A DNA stretch of 64,000 nucleotides, taken from contig JABACO010000017.1 in assembly GCA_013339895.1 (NCBI GenBank), positions 3,494,118 to 3,558,117 on the forward strand, read 5' to 3'. Positions 22,365 through 32,988 of this stretch are shown here, piece after piece. The notes under the pieces are model-generated. The model ran no database searches, was not told the DNA's origin, and was given only the letters and a program-made list of their open reading frames with translations. Made by a program: the position numbers and the translations under genes. This DNA is from Ephydatia muelleri (Eukaryota; Porifera; Demospongiae; Spongillida; Spongillidae). Each line of letters starts with the position of its first letter. Position 1 is the first letter of the stretch.

Positions 22365-24147
22365 ATGTATCACGGTTTAGAATGGAGAGATAATCCAATA
22401 TTACAGTCTCCAATGTGTGTGTCCTCAATTGGAAATGTCTTTCTTGGTGACTTTGTACAGTTTCAAATTGTTGGCATTCCAGCCATTGGTCATGTTGTTC
22501 AGTTTGTTTGCCAGGTAAGTACTATGACACATTTCAACACACATGTACATGTATGCAAATCCCTTTCTTAGGAAGGCATTGATGATGTATCTGTGAAAGT
22601 ACAACTGCTGAGCAAACATCCTGATGTTGAGAAGCCAGGTTGTTGCATTCTTCGAGATATGTATTCCATCTTCAGCCCTAAATCCCTTAAGTTTTGCCTA
22701 ATGCAGCATTATGGATTTCTGGCTTGTACAGGCCAACAGAGAATGTTGCAGTGCTCCAGGAATTAACTGCCTGGGTATTTCATGCACTTTATTTAGTGTT
22801 GCACTTACTCAAGCTAGGAAACAAATTGTTGTAGGAGTATCAAGAGTACTTCACTCCTCACAAGTTTAAAGAGTGCTCTCAGGGCAGGCAAGTTTACATG
22901 GTTCCACTGATTTTATTCTCCGATGACACAAGTGGCAATCGGTCTAAGATATGGAATAAATTTGACTCATGGTCATTTAGGTTGGGTGGTTTGCCTAATG
23001 AGGAGAACAGCAAACTTCATTTGTTCATCCAACAAAGTTTCAGCTATTGATATGGCTGCACCAATGGTTGAAGAGTTGCTTCATCTTCAAAATGAAGGGA
23101 TGGTAGTTTATGATGCATATTTCAAATGTGATGTCATAGTTGTTCCATCTGTGCTGTGTATCCTGAGTAATAACCCCAGAGCCTCAGAGATTTGCAATCA
23201 CTTAGGAAGCAGTGCGTCTTTGTTCTGCAGAGTGTGCATGGTATGCTTAGTACACATGATTTCCCTATGACTTTTTTTCTATTTCTTTCAGATTAACTCT
23301 GCCACAGGTTTGGATAACATTGCTGAATACAGAACTAAGGCACAGACGCTACAACATATTCAATCAATACAGCAATGTTTAACGGAAACTGAGAAGAAGC
23401 ACATTCGTAATTTCTATGGGATAACAGAAGTTGACAATTCTCTACTCGAATTGGATTTGGATTTGCATCGGTATGTATGATTTTAAATCTAGCTGACAGT
23501 ATCCACAGTACTTGTTGTATATTTGGTTTTAGGATAACTCCATTAGAAGCCCTCCATACCTTTCTGTTTGGGGCATACAAGTACTTTTTGATGAACGTTA
23601 TGGGGCGCCTATCCAAGAGAGAGATTTGAGATAGCTGCACGTATAACAGCATTTAACTTCTCTGGGTTTAGCCACAGGTTGTCACGTTAAGTTGCTACTA
23701 CCGTTCTTTGTGGGAAGAGATTTTAAAGTAGTAGCACAGCTATCGCTTTTTGTTCTTGCCCCATACCTGACTGCTTCAGAGAACAGAAGTGTGGCTTGCA
23801 TTGTCCAAAGTATATAATGTTTAATAGTACATTTACATATTTGAGTACACGCTTGATCACACAGCTATTCAAATTGGTATACTGTGACAAACTCTACATT
23901 GAGAGGATTAATGAGTATCGAGATGCTTGCGGCTCATTTGTGTACACTGTGCAACGCAATTGTCCTAGTCACAGGAAAAAGCCTAAGCTACATCTGTTGA
24001 TGCATCTTCCAGAGTACATCGAATTATTTAGACATCCATCATCATACAAAACAGAAAGGTGAGGCACTGATGTGCTACCAAATGCTAATATTCTTATTTG
24101 CAGGTGTGAGACTTCCAATTCGTTGATCCGAAGCCAGAACGTATAGA
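22365..24147 (+). pseudogene. CACTA/Plavaka-like (KDZ-related) transposase, intron-containing and broken
   Basis: Exons: to 22514 (GDFVQFQIVGIPAIGHVVQF), 22572-22774 (one-base loss before LPNAALWISGLYRPTENVAV), 22835-23240 (LFSDDTSGNRSKIWNKFDSW, then a frame change near 23015, then ILSNNPRASEICNHLG and CRVCM), 23292-23470, from 23533 (TPLEALHTFLFGAYKYFLMN), and about 23800-24058 (KPKLHLLMHLPEYIELF), then SNSLIRSQNV near 24120. The D-D-x-SGNRSKxWNK block, NPRASE, the LHT-LxG-xKY block and the KxKLHLLxHL block are shared with a widespread transposase family of fungi and invertebrates. Introns have GT-AG ends. Frameshifts and a LINE insertion at about 24147 inactivate it. Confidence 0.75.
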
Positions 24148-25071
24148 CAATGAAATTAATTCCAAACTTTCTAAAGCTGCTAAACTTTTTAGTGCATTGA
24201 AAGGTAAGGTATGGCATAATGCCAACTTATCTAAACACACCAAGCTAGCTGTTTTCAATGCAACAGTCATACCTGCACTATTTTATGGTGCAGAAACCTG
24301 GCCCACTACAACATACCTTGTGCGTCGTATTCATTCATTTTTGTTGTCATGTCTTAGACAGGCTTTAAATGTTAATCCTTTCCATCATATTCCTGACACT
24401 ACTGTTCTTGTAAGATCTCACCTCCAACATGCCTCTACACTGATTTCCATGGCTAGACTACGATGGCTCGGTCATGTATATAGAATGGAGGATAACAGAC
24501 TCCCAAAACAAATTCTATTTGGGGAAATTTCATCTGCAAAGCGCCCACAACACAAACCGAAACTTAGATGGAGGGATTGTGTTTCTAAGATTTATCCTTG
24601 TTTGGCATATCCAGCAACTGGCGCACCATTGCAGTATTGAGGTCACAATGGAGAACCTCACTTTTTAGCGGTGCAGCCTTAGTGGAAGAAAATCTTCATG
24701 AGAAGGCTAGGACGTTACGAGACTGCCACAAGGGTGCATCTTCCCTCCCAAACAACTGCTATTGTCTTATTTGCAATAAACATTTCACTAGTGAGAAATA
24801 TCTGAAAAGCCGTAACACTCAAAAACCTGGTCAGTGCGCAAAATCTCCCCACCCGCCAAAAGACTTTTCATGCCCTTTCCCTCTATGTTCCTTTACTTCC
24901 AAATCTCAAAAAGGCATTAAGATACATCAGCACCACAAACACAAGAGCCAATCTGATGAACCGTCTCCAAATGATTGTGAGCATTCTGTGTCGTGCCCAG
25001 CTACGGATTGCCAGTTCAAGTCTACTTGCATTAAGGGAGTTAAAATACATCTTCGCAAAACACATCACTGA
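24148..25071 (+). pseudogene. 5'-truncated LINE: reverse transcriptase C-terminal region with zinc fingers
   Basis: An open frame begins abruptly at ERIDNEINSKLSKAAKLF and continues with KVWHNANLSKHTKLAVFNAT, LFYGAETW, then LRWLGHVYRMEDNRLPKQ. This is the conserved region after the reverse transcriptase domain of jockey/CR1/RTE-like non-LTR elements. A one-base shift near 24600 leads into a tail with finger-like pairs: CYCLICNKHF, CPFPLCSFTSKSQKGIKIHQ with HHKH, and CPATDCQFKSTCIKGVKIH with RKTHH, and stops at 25071. The catalytic FADD box and endonuclease are missing because of 5' truncation, which is typical of LINE insertion. The insertion splits the transposase right after its IRSQNV block. 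Confidence 0.78.
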
Positions 25072-25204
25072 TCCAAATTAGATGTTGATGTAGAACTTGA
25101 GTGTTTGCTTGATGACTTGTTTGTTTCCGAACTGTCTTCCTCCAAACGTGTTATACTTGTATAATGCGATGGCATATTATTATTGTATATATGTATGTAT
25201 GTAT

Positions 25205-25388
25205 CACTGCGCCACAGCATTTAGTATGCAGAGCTGTGCAGAGTCTGCATACCAACCATATGCAGATGAGTATCGTTGAAGTGTTCATATGCAGACGTCT
25301 GCATATGAACACTTCAATGATACCCGTCTGCATATGGTTGATATGCAGACTCTGCACAGCTCTGCATACTAAATGCTGTGGCGCAGTG
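25205..25388. repeat. 184-bp near-perfect palindrome
   Basis: The left arm CACTGCGCCACAGCATTTAG... pairs with the right arm ending ...CTAAATGCTGTGGCGCAGTG, with about four mismatches over 92 bp and the centre at AGACGTCT. It has no loop to speak of and lies between TATG-rich tracts. This fits a very small foldback MITE or a hairpin-forming insertion. Confidence 0.95.
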
Positions 25389-25415
25389 TATATGTATGTA
25401 TGTATGCATGTGTCG

Positions 25416-25447
<32 letters not shown>

Positions 25448-25475
25448 TGTATGTATGTATGTATGTATGTATGTA

Positions 25476-25512
<37 letters not shown>

Positions 25513-25555
25513 ATGTATGTATGTATGTATGTATGTATGTATGTATGTATGCATG
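25389..25555. repeat. (TATG)n microsatellite with internal (TG)n
   Basis: ATGTATGTATGT runs to about 25555, interrupted by a GTGTGTGTGTGTGTGT tract near 25478-25496. TATGTATGTAT also occurs just left of the palindrome, as if the palindrome had split the microsatellite. Confidence 0.95.
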
Positions 25556-25589
25556 TTTGGCGGAGCTGTGCCTTATCAGATGGCATGAC

Positions 25590-25790
25590 ATGTACATCCA
25601 CAGTGTGGCACATCTGCCATTACACTGAAGGATGTCAAAATCCAGCTATGCAGTGGATATATTTCTATCAGTGAAGCAACAAACTTCTCATGTATTTTTC
25701 CTATGCATGGAATTGACTACGATACATCTGTGCTTCAATGCAATTCTGTGGAGTCTGATGATGAGCAGCTTATCAATGTAGGTATATTTT
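25590..25790 (+). other. Exon-like open segment, unrecognised
   Basis: After a possible acceptor (catccacag) the plus strand reads CGTSAITLKDVKIQLCSGYI then SISEATNFSCIFPMHGIDYD and ends near a possible donor in a GTAGGTATA context. It may be a 3' exon of the transposase or of another gene. No family is recognised. Confidence 0.3.
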
Positions 25791-26299
25791 GTTCGGCTTA
25801 AGCAGCAGAGAACAACTTTGAGTGAAGTGAGTTTTGTATCTATAAGTTTCCAGTTACTGTTATGCCCTCTAGTTGGATGTAGGACTGCTAGTGGCATGTT
25901 TTAAAACCAGCGATGATCCATTTTGCAAGTCACTTTGTATTATCCAGCAAATGGACGAGGTCACGCAAGGCCAAGCAGAGCCAGTTGAATGCATTTTCGT
26001 CCTTTATTCATAATAACAAATGTTCTGAGATTTGTTGTCTCCACAGAATCTCACATTCAATTTCATTAGTGTATCAGTGTGGACAGTCTTGTGGGTTTTC
26101 ACATCAAACCATCATCACCACAATTGAACGTGAACTAGTCAGTCAGAATAAGTGTATTTACAATCATGATTGGACAAATAAGTGCTTTGCATATAACGTG
26201 TATTGCATGCAAAACTCACTGTGACCTTTTGATGTATTAGCCTCATGTATTAATGGTATCTGCATTCCTTTCATTGTAAAGTGCTTCTTACATATATTA

Positions 26300-26640
26300 T
26301 AATTGTGTACTAAGTATGTTGTAAGCGATCAGCATCCAGGTACCAGGCTTGAAGGAGGTCATCAACTTCCACGCCTGCTACCAGCTTGTGGAGCACTAAT
26401 GAAAGGACCCAGGGGCTGGTCACCATGCTGCACTCCAGATTCAGAACTAATGTGGCCAAGTGGGTACCATAGCAGGGGTGTGGGACCCATAGCACCAAGA
26501 TAACCGGGCCATGGTATGAGCTCTGGCCTCTGGGAAGAATGCAGCACATGCACATTCATCCTATACTGCCTGTCTGGTGACAACATTGAAAGTATTATCT
26601 GTTCATGTTCATCAAAATTTACCAAGGTTGTTGCAAGGTT
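26300..26640. other. GC-richer segment, no family recognised
   Basis: Both strands have open frames (plus 66, minus 87 and 81 codons). None has a recognisable motif. The local GC rise suggests a decayed exon or foreign insert, but I cannot assign it. Confidence 0.3.
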
Positions 26641-26770
26641 GAGATAAGTATTCCATCTTCAGCCCTAAAATCCCTCAAGTTTTGCCTACTGCAGCATTAT
26701 GGATTTCTGGCTTGTACAGGCCAACAGAGAATCTTGCAGTACTCCAGGAATTAACAGCCCGGTATTTCAT
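26640..26770 (+). pseudogene. Second partial copy of the CACTA/Plavaka-like transposase exon
   Basis: Reads DKYSIFSPKIPQVLPTAALW then ISGLYRPTENLAVLQELTA, matching the 22650-22774 exon at about 90 percent. Here the frame that is broken in the first copy is intact, which shows that the first copy lost one base. It ends just before unrelated sequence at 26770. Confidence 0.8.
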
Positions 26771-27837
26771 TCAATATTTACCAATGTCACGTGCCCGGCA
26801 AATCTGAGCTCGCGTGACCAGAAAGGACGTAGAAAGCGAAGTTGACGGAAGCCTAAGTATACACAGAGTTATTTGCCAGGAAGAAATAACTGCCCGTTCA
26901 CCACCATTCGAGTGACCAGTCTTGCATATGTGTAAGTTCTATCCAGCTTGTCTTTTGGTATTGTTCTGTTTGCGTGGTAGGCCTATGCAAGGATCGATAC
27001 TGTTTACTAGAGCAGCCAAAATGGGTATAAAGCGGTACCGGGTAAGCTTCCTATGTTAAAATTGTATCTTAGGGTTTACATGTGTGCATTTCAGTTAACA
27101 GAAATAAGCTTGGTGCTGATACCATGACCAGGCCTACCGTGATCGTAAGTTACTTACGCACTAATGGACTTCATCTAGACGGTAAGTTTATATAACATAT
27201 CTATTCCTTCACTATATAGCTATCTTGCAGTGTACGTTAAAACAGAGACAGTCACTGTTTAAAACACCAGAAACAGGCTTCTTCCAAACGTAAGTAAAGC
27301 ATGCAAAAGTGTCATTAACTTCATTCCTACTTTTACAGTGGCAAATAAGGGCAATCATCGTATCATCAAACCTGGTGTTGTGTTCCCGAACACGCTGCAA
27401 AATAAGTTATGTATGGACGTATTTGTAATGTTGTTTTACAATGAAGTTTGTCAACAAATGAAAACAATAAATAACTAGCAATACATTTTATGTTATAGCA
27501 TAAAGACCATGTTTGAATGACCTTACCAGTCCTGGTACAGGGGTGATACAGGTTGGTTTCAGGCCTGATAAATTCTTCCCTGGTCCAGGGTATTGCCCTC
27601 CCGGGTCAAAACGACCCTGATATATTAGGGTCGGAACAGGTTCAAAATAATTGGTTGTGTAACACGTAATAAGAATAATTACACAATGTATCATTTATTT
27701 TTCTAAATTCACTAATGACGCCTATTTTAAAACCCCTGTGGCGATGGTAGGACGTGGTTGGGGGCAGATGTAGGTGGTCTTTCATGAATCATTCGGATGA
27801 TACCTATGTAGCCTCTTTATTATACCCACTCCTTATT
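26771..27837. other. No gene firmly recognised; possible small exons
   Basis: Several GTAAG and polypyrimidine-AG signals occur on the plus strand (for example ATGGGTATAAAGCGGTACCG before GTAAGC at about 27041), but the resulting peptides do not stay in frame. A CCAGTCCTGGTACAGG-type stretch at 27515-27620 echoes 20010-20090. Confidence 0.3.
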
Positions 27838-28350
27838 AACTAAAATAAAAATCAACACTCACTCTGTGTTCCAGGGAGCCACTTCAGATGATCCTTGAAT
27901 CTAATATCACATACACCACAATAAGGCTTGTGTTTAATTTCAAAATGTTTAGATAACCCAGTACTATACCAGGCCACTGATGTCACTTTCTTGCTGTGTT
28001 CTTTATCAAAGCATTGTCTTCAGCACATTGATTAACATAATCAGCAATTCAGGCTTATGGCATTTGCTGATCAACATTGAGTTTACAATTATCCAGAATC
28101 ATTAAAAATATTCTTCAACTCAACAATTCTTTATGTGATTTTCTATTTCCAGAAGCTTCCTGCTGATCTTTCATAAACTTTGAGACTGCTGTTATAGATA
28201 GAACTGAACAATAACATTGTGCAGAACTTCCAACAGGAGCAATAATATGGTTAATATCTTTACGTTCATCGCGCGCACCGATTGCCACACGTATACATTC
28301 CCTACATCCTTCCCATATACCCGCAAATGTGGTAGTTTTCTCCACCAACC
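27838..28350 (-). pseudogene. Unrecognised gene remnant X, copy B
   Basis: It shares sequence with 3391-4330 on the same strand: CTCACTCTGTGTTCCAGG, CACTGATGTCACTTTCTTGC and the ACAATGTTATTGTTCAGTTC / TATAACAGCAGT region. The minus-strand frame 28348-28115 (KFMKDQQEASGNRKSH) is open, and the rest is shifted or stopped. It lies directly downstream of the ALDH copy B C-terminal exon. Family unknown. Confidence 0.5.
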
Positions 28351-28357
28351 AAATCCT

Positions 28358-29180
28358 TCAGGCCAATAACGAGCAGGCTATAACATATAGGTGTGTCTTC
28401 TGGTCATCCGACTCCATCGTAACATCCAGGACTCCAATGTACCTGTTTTGAAAGATATCCTTACTAGCTCTAGTGATACCAGCAAGAAGTAATCGATCAT
28501 CATCTTCAGACTCAGCTTTCAGAGCAGATTTCCAGCCTGTGTTGACCAAAGACCTGATCGTAGGAGACTTGGCTTCATTGCTGTAGTGTTTGTCGTTCAC
28601 TACACACCTTCTTCCACCCATATATGGATTGAAGCAGTTGATACAAATGGTGCCAGCATGTATGTTTGCAGCCACCTTCTGTGCTGTCATCACATTACCC
28701 GTAAAGATGGTTGCAGAACCATACATGGTGCTAATTGCATCAGTAATGACTATATTAATGTCATTGAACTTAATCACAGAACCATGGATCTCGGTAATCA
28801 CATGACATAGATCTGTGACTTTAGATTTGTACCTCTTTGCCCTCTCAACACTCTTCTTCACAAATGTATCGTAAATGGACTCATCTACAAACATGTAAGG
28901 GTGAGGCTGACCCATTTAAAGCATAAGGTAGGGAACAAATTCTCAACAGCATCATTGAGGTCGTCATCAGCAAAGACAATGATGATGGTGGCACCCTTGA
29001 AGCCTAACTTAAGACCTAGGGGATCTTAGGCTACTCATGGGTGACGTTCTCCTAGGCTATTTACTCCAGCCACTTCAAGCACCAGGTGACCCATCTTGGT
29101 CGATCCCATGAAGACCACTTTGTTACTTTGTTGATATTGGGGTGCTTGGCCACTGCAGCACCAGTCACCTGCCACGGCAA
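28358..29180 (-). pseudogene. Aldehyde dehydrogenase copy B, middle and C-terminal parts
   Basis: The minus strand from about 29180 reads the ALDH segment KVVFMGSTKMGHLVLEVAG (corresponding to the NAD-binding FTGSTxVG block), then GATIIIVFADDDLNDAVENL, then GQPHPYMFVDESIYDTFVKK. The catalytic Cys position (normally GQxCxAGSR) reads GQPHPYM, so the nucleophile is gone. The FNDINIVITDAISTMYGSAT and VAANIHAGTICINCFNPYMG blocks of the C-terminal part follow. After NPYMG the open frame runs into unrelated sequence (IRSLVNTGWKSALKAES...). Frame breaks and the lost Cys make this non-functional as an ALDH. Confidence 0.82.
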
Positions 29181-29191
29181 CAACTGTCCTA

Positions 29192-29288
29192 CCTAAAATT
29201 TATCCTAGGATTATTATAACTTTTGCTGCAATAATTATCCTATGGGATAGATTTTTGCAGCAAAAATCTGTCCTAGGATAAATTTAGG
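29192..29288. repeat. 97-bp MITE-like element with 18-bp inverted ends
   Basis: The left end CCTAAAATTTATCCTAGGA and right end TCCTAGGATAAATTTAGG are inverted copies around a short AT-rich core that is itself palindromic (TTTTTGCAGCAAAAA). Related words (TCCTAGGATAAATTTG at about 30390; TTTTCCTAGGATAAAA at about 42932) suggest a small family. Confidence 0.65.
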
Positions 29289-30391
29289 CTACCAATTATT
29301 ATCCCACCCTGCCATAAATTTTCCTAACTATTTTTGGCTGCCAATTTACCCTACCGTGCCAATAATTGTGCTAGGTTGTTTTTAACGCTAAAATACACTT
29401 CCAGGATTGATGAAAAATGTTTCTTAGGAATGAATGTTTTAGAGCCCCTCCCCATGTCTGATAATTGAAATTGGTGCATAATGTGTAAATTTATAATGCA
29501 GCCCCCAAAAGAATGAACTATCCAGCTACAACTGATGATGAGCAAATAAAAGGTGTGAGCACACACTGAATAATAAAATGAAAAGACGATCAATTTACTG
29601 GATATTAACTAAAACTGACGATGTGCAAAAGGACTAGTTAAGGTGTTATGACTGTATTTTCAGCTCCACTTTTCAAAGCGCAGGCTTCATGATTGTTGTA
29701 TTGCAATTTCTGCAATACCAAACATGTCTCTTGACTTCCATGCAACGTTTTTGCGGAATGATCGTTCACATTCCTCATGATTCCTTTCAGAACATCCATA
29801 TATTACATTGTATCGTAAGTGCTAACTCCTGCCCTCTGCAATAGCAATACATGTAATGAAGAGACTATTAGTCTCTTCATTCATAAATCGTGAAGTACTG
29901 CCAGGGAAATGAAGTCATCTTTTGAGCTTCCAATCATTGCTGCCTGTCGTAATGAATGGATGCACAAAAACAGTAGCTAGCCACTAACGTCACATCTGTA
30001 GTACAGCTAGCCATACAACACGTCATTGCGTTCACAGCTAGCCATACAACACACAGTGACTAACAGCACGTCAGTTTTCACATTCTGTAATACAGCTCTC
30101 CAAGCATTTTAGAGCTTGAATCTCTTCAATCGCAGCCAAATCTGTCACTTCAGCGACGCCGTGCACTGCTTTGAGTATGCACCATCTTTCAGGTACAGGT
30201 ACACGTGGTCCAAAGATCGTCTTCATTTCCAGCTGTGTCACTCAGTGTCCATGTTGTCTTCACAAGATAGAAAAAAGGGCTTTGCAACTGATGTAACTAT
30301 ACGTGGCTATTACATATTGCACATGTGCTAATGAAAGTTTACTTGGGGGTGGGATTAATTTTTGCATTCAGGTACCTTGCCAAAAATCATC
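29289..30391. other. Insert splitting ALDH copy B; no gene recognised
   Basis: About 1.1 kb of AT-rich sequence between the middle and N-terminal ALDH blocks, bounded by the CCTAGGATAAATT words at 29192-29288 and 30380-30410. It contains direct repeats of AGCTAGCCATACAACAC (about 30004 and 30037) but no gene motif. Confidence 0.4.
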
Positions 30392-30970
30392 CTAGGATAA
30401 ATTTGCGGTCGGATAAAATTTCATGACAGTCCCATTACCAGGCACAACGTTGACCACACCTGGAGAAAACCCAGCCTCCTCGATGAGTGAAGCAATGTGG
30501 AGTACAGTAAGTGGAGTCCGTTGTGCAGGCTTCAATACGAACATGTTTCCTGCGCACAGGGCGGGACCCAATGTCCAGGCCTGCATCAGTAGGGGGAAGT
30601 CCCCAGAGATGATCTGACCAACTATGCCCACCGGCTCGTGAGAAGTGAAGCAGAGATGTGGCCCATGGTCAGGAAGTGTCATTCCGTGGAGCTTGCTAGC
30701 TCATCATTGTGACAGAGTGTTACCCTACCCATCTTGGTTCAATACTTCAGAACTCTTATTGCACACATGCAACCTACATATTTATACATGACAGAACACA
30801 AGAAAGTGTCATTACAATTATTACACTCCAGGAATCAGTCCATTGCACTATTTCAGCAGGGTAATAATAATGAATGGTGAGTTCAGAGCATAGTCCTTCA
30901 CAATCATGCAAAGTACCAATAGCATTTGATCATGTTTGGGAGGACTCATCAGGTAATGGCTTTCCATTAT
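30392..30970 (-). pseudogene. Aldehyde dehydrogenase copy B, N-terminal part
   Basis: The minus frame 30682-30392 has [60 protein letters not shown] and [10 protein letters not shown]. The intact [12 protein letters not shown] block shows what copy A lost. Further upstream (about 30970-30900) LDNGKPLPDE and NAIGTLHDC mark the exon before it, now with a stop. Its first exon is not on this strand; a matching one lies inverted at 31128-31345. Confidence 0.82.
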
Positions 30971-31127
30971 CAAGAGTCTTGAAATGGGTGAGCTACTTGT
31001 GGTCCTTAACATTGATAAGATATAGTTGCCGCAGTACACAAACTAACAAATGAGAATACGCATGCATACAAGATGTACAGCTACGTTAAAAAGGTAGATG
31101 ATCCATGATGTAATCATTTTCCATGGA

Positions 31128-31345
31128 AGCCCATCTTCATCAACAGCACATGGCAAGACTCCATTGTGTTAGGCCAGATTTCAGGATAAGGTATATCATG
31201 TCACTAAGGGCAACGAGGAGAATATGAAGAATGCTGTAGCTGCTGCCCATAAGGCCTTCAAGCCATCCAGACGGTGGCGCACCATTGGTGCATCACAGAG
31301 GGGCCACCTGCTGTATGAGCTGGCTGACCTGTTTGCTTCAGTTAA
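31128..31345 (+). pseudogene. Aldehyde dehydrogenase N-terminal exon, opposite strand
   Basis: The plus strand reads FINSTWQDS (out of frame), then TKGNEENMKNAVAAAHKAFK and GASQRGHLLYELADLF, the usual ALDH1/2 N-terminal region. It faces the minus-strand fragment at 30392-30970, so the locus contains an inversion or two broken copies. No continuation is seen downstream; 31350-31560 is instead rich in CTACTC(C/A)-type short repeats. Confidence 0.75.
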
Positions 31346-31977
31346 CACCGGTGTAAAACTGATCGTATTATATGCCCTGTATACAACGCCATATAGCATT
31401 AACATAGCACAGTGCACAACTAGTCTACTACTCTATCTGACCAGTCTACACAGCAGTCTACTCCATCCTCGTCATCTTCTAATCGATCTACTCCATCTAA
31501 CCAGTCTACTCAGCCACATATCATGACCAGAGCACAATGCCAACCTACTAGATCACACTGCCACAGTTCATTCCATATTACAAGGCTTCACAGATCGCTT
31601 TGTCATCACCATTTAATCAACGCAGTGTCCCATGTTCATCATTAATGTCACAAGGATGCAGTAACTAGTTGTTATATTCTATGTTCATGCAAAGGGGCAA
31701 TCCATAAAGTACGACACGCACGTAGGGGTGGAGGGGTGCTAAATGGTATGAATAAATGTGAGAGGGGAATGTATGGTGCCAGAAGTTTAATTGATGCGCA
31801 AGAATCATTTTTACTGTGATTATTATTACCATGAATACGGAGACGCTACATGGATTTGGTTCACTTTCAAATCATACGTGAAGGCAAATCCTAGAAAAAG
31901 CAAGCAAGAAATTCAAATCTATCGCCATGAAGAACAAATGGTGCTTGGTCCAACGATCACTGAATACGGATGAAAGG
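31346..31977. other. Simple-repeat-rich spacer before the Gypsy element
   Basis: Contains the words CAGTCTACTC and CGATCTACTCCATC in an irregular tandem (31430-31520). Nothing else is recognised up to the LTR. Confidence 0.4.
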
Positions 31978-32137
31978 TGTTATGGCATGTTATGTAATGT
32001 GTGAACATTGTAATTAAAGGGAGTTCTAGAACATTCTATATAGATAGGGTGAACACATGTTCGATTCATTGATAGAGTGTCATTTATCCTTGTGAACCGT
32101 TCATTCTATTCGTGCGTTCTCGAGAAAAAACACAACA
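31978..32137 (+). repeat. Putative 5' LTR (short, about 160 bp)
   Basis: Runs from TGTTATGGCATG to ACAACA, with TG...CA ends, just before the primer-binding site. The start cannot be fixed because the 3' LTR is missing. The length is short for an LTR, so the true start could be further left. Confidence 0.5.
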
Positions 32138-32139
32138 GA

Positions 32140-32157
32140 TTTGGCGTAGTCGGCAGG
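32140..32157 (+). promoter_or_regulatory. Primer-binding site of the Gypsy element
   Basis: TTTGGCGTAGTCGGCAGG follows the presumed LTR end by two bases. TGGCG...GGCAGG-type sites are common in Gypsy elements of invertebrates. The matching tRNA is not determined here. Confidence 0.6.
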
Positions 32158-32176
32158 AAAACAAACCGGATACAGA

Positions 32177-32988
32177 ATGTCAGAAACTGCACAACTCATT
32201 GAACTACTCCGGCAACAGCTCGAGACCCAACGAAAACAAATGGAGACTTTGGTCGCTGCCCTTTCGACGGGAGGATCAGGACTCTCCACAAACCCCATCC
32301 CTACAAGCCAGACCGCGGTAGTTTCTATCCCCAGTTTCGTTCCATTCGATTCGTCATCGGAGCTGTGGTATGACTATTGGGCTCGGTTCCAGACCTTCGC
32401 AGGCGCCAATTCGGTCCCGGCCGATAAGACAGCTCAGGTTTTCCTCACGAACCAGTCCAGAGTCACCTACAAGTTGCTATTCAATCTCACGGCACAGCAG
32501 TCACCGCGGAAGGACGTGAATGCTCTCTCGATGGACGAGATTGTAGGATTCATGAAGGACCAGTTCGACCGACTCACTACATAGTTCGAGAGAGATTTAA
32601 GTTCTGGTTAGACGTGCGCCGTAAGCCGGGAGAGACCATCCAAGAGCTAGCGGCCCGCATACGTCAAGATGCACTCACCTGTGACTTTCCCACAATCAAG
32701 GACCCGCTAGACGAGGCTATGCGAACGCGCTTCATATGTTCAGTTGACAATGAAGCCATCTTGATGGCCCTTTTTAGAATCAAAGACAACGATTTGACAT
32801 TCGCGAAGGCTATTGCAGTGGCTGTAGAGACAGAGGAAGCCACGAAAGTCGCGAAGGAAACGGTCTACGGGACAAGTAGTACATCGTCCAGCTCTGTCAA
32901 TAAGGTCCAAGGTTCTAGGAAACAATCTGTTCAACTCCAGGCTTGGCAATGGGAAAGAAGCAGATTTTCCCCTGGGAACATGCCCTAG
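32177..32988 (+). pseudogene. Gypsy gag (capsid region)
   Basis: Starts at ATG 32177 (MSETAQLIELLRQQLETQRK), a coiled-coil-like N-terminus, then FVPFDSSSELWYDYWARFQT, the usual retrotransposon Gag start. A one-base change at about 32582 moves the frame; the next part has RRKPGETIQELAARIRQDAL and DPLDEAMRTRFICSVDN, typical of the Gag C-terminal half. A further shift near 32985 precedes the zinc knuckles. Confidence 0.85.

Noticed and set aside
28358..31345. A functional aldehyde dehydrogenase
   Set aside because: The catalytic Cys block is replaced (GQPHPYM), parts lie on opposite strands, and frames are broken.
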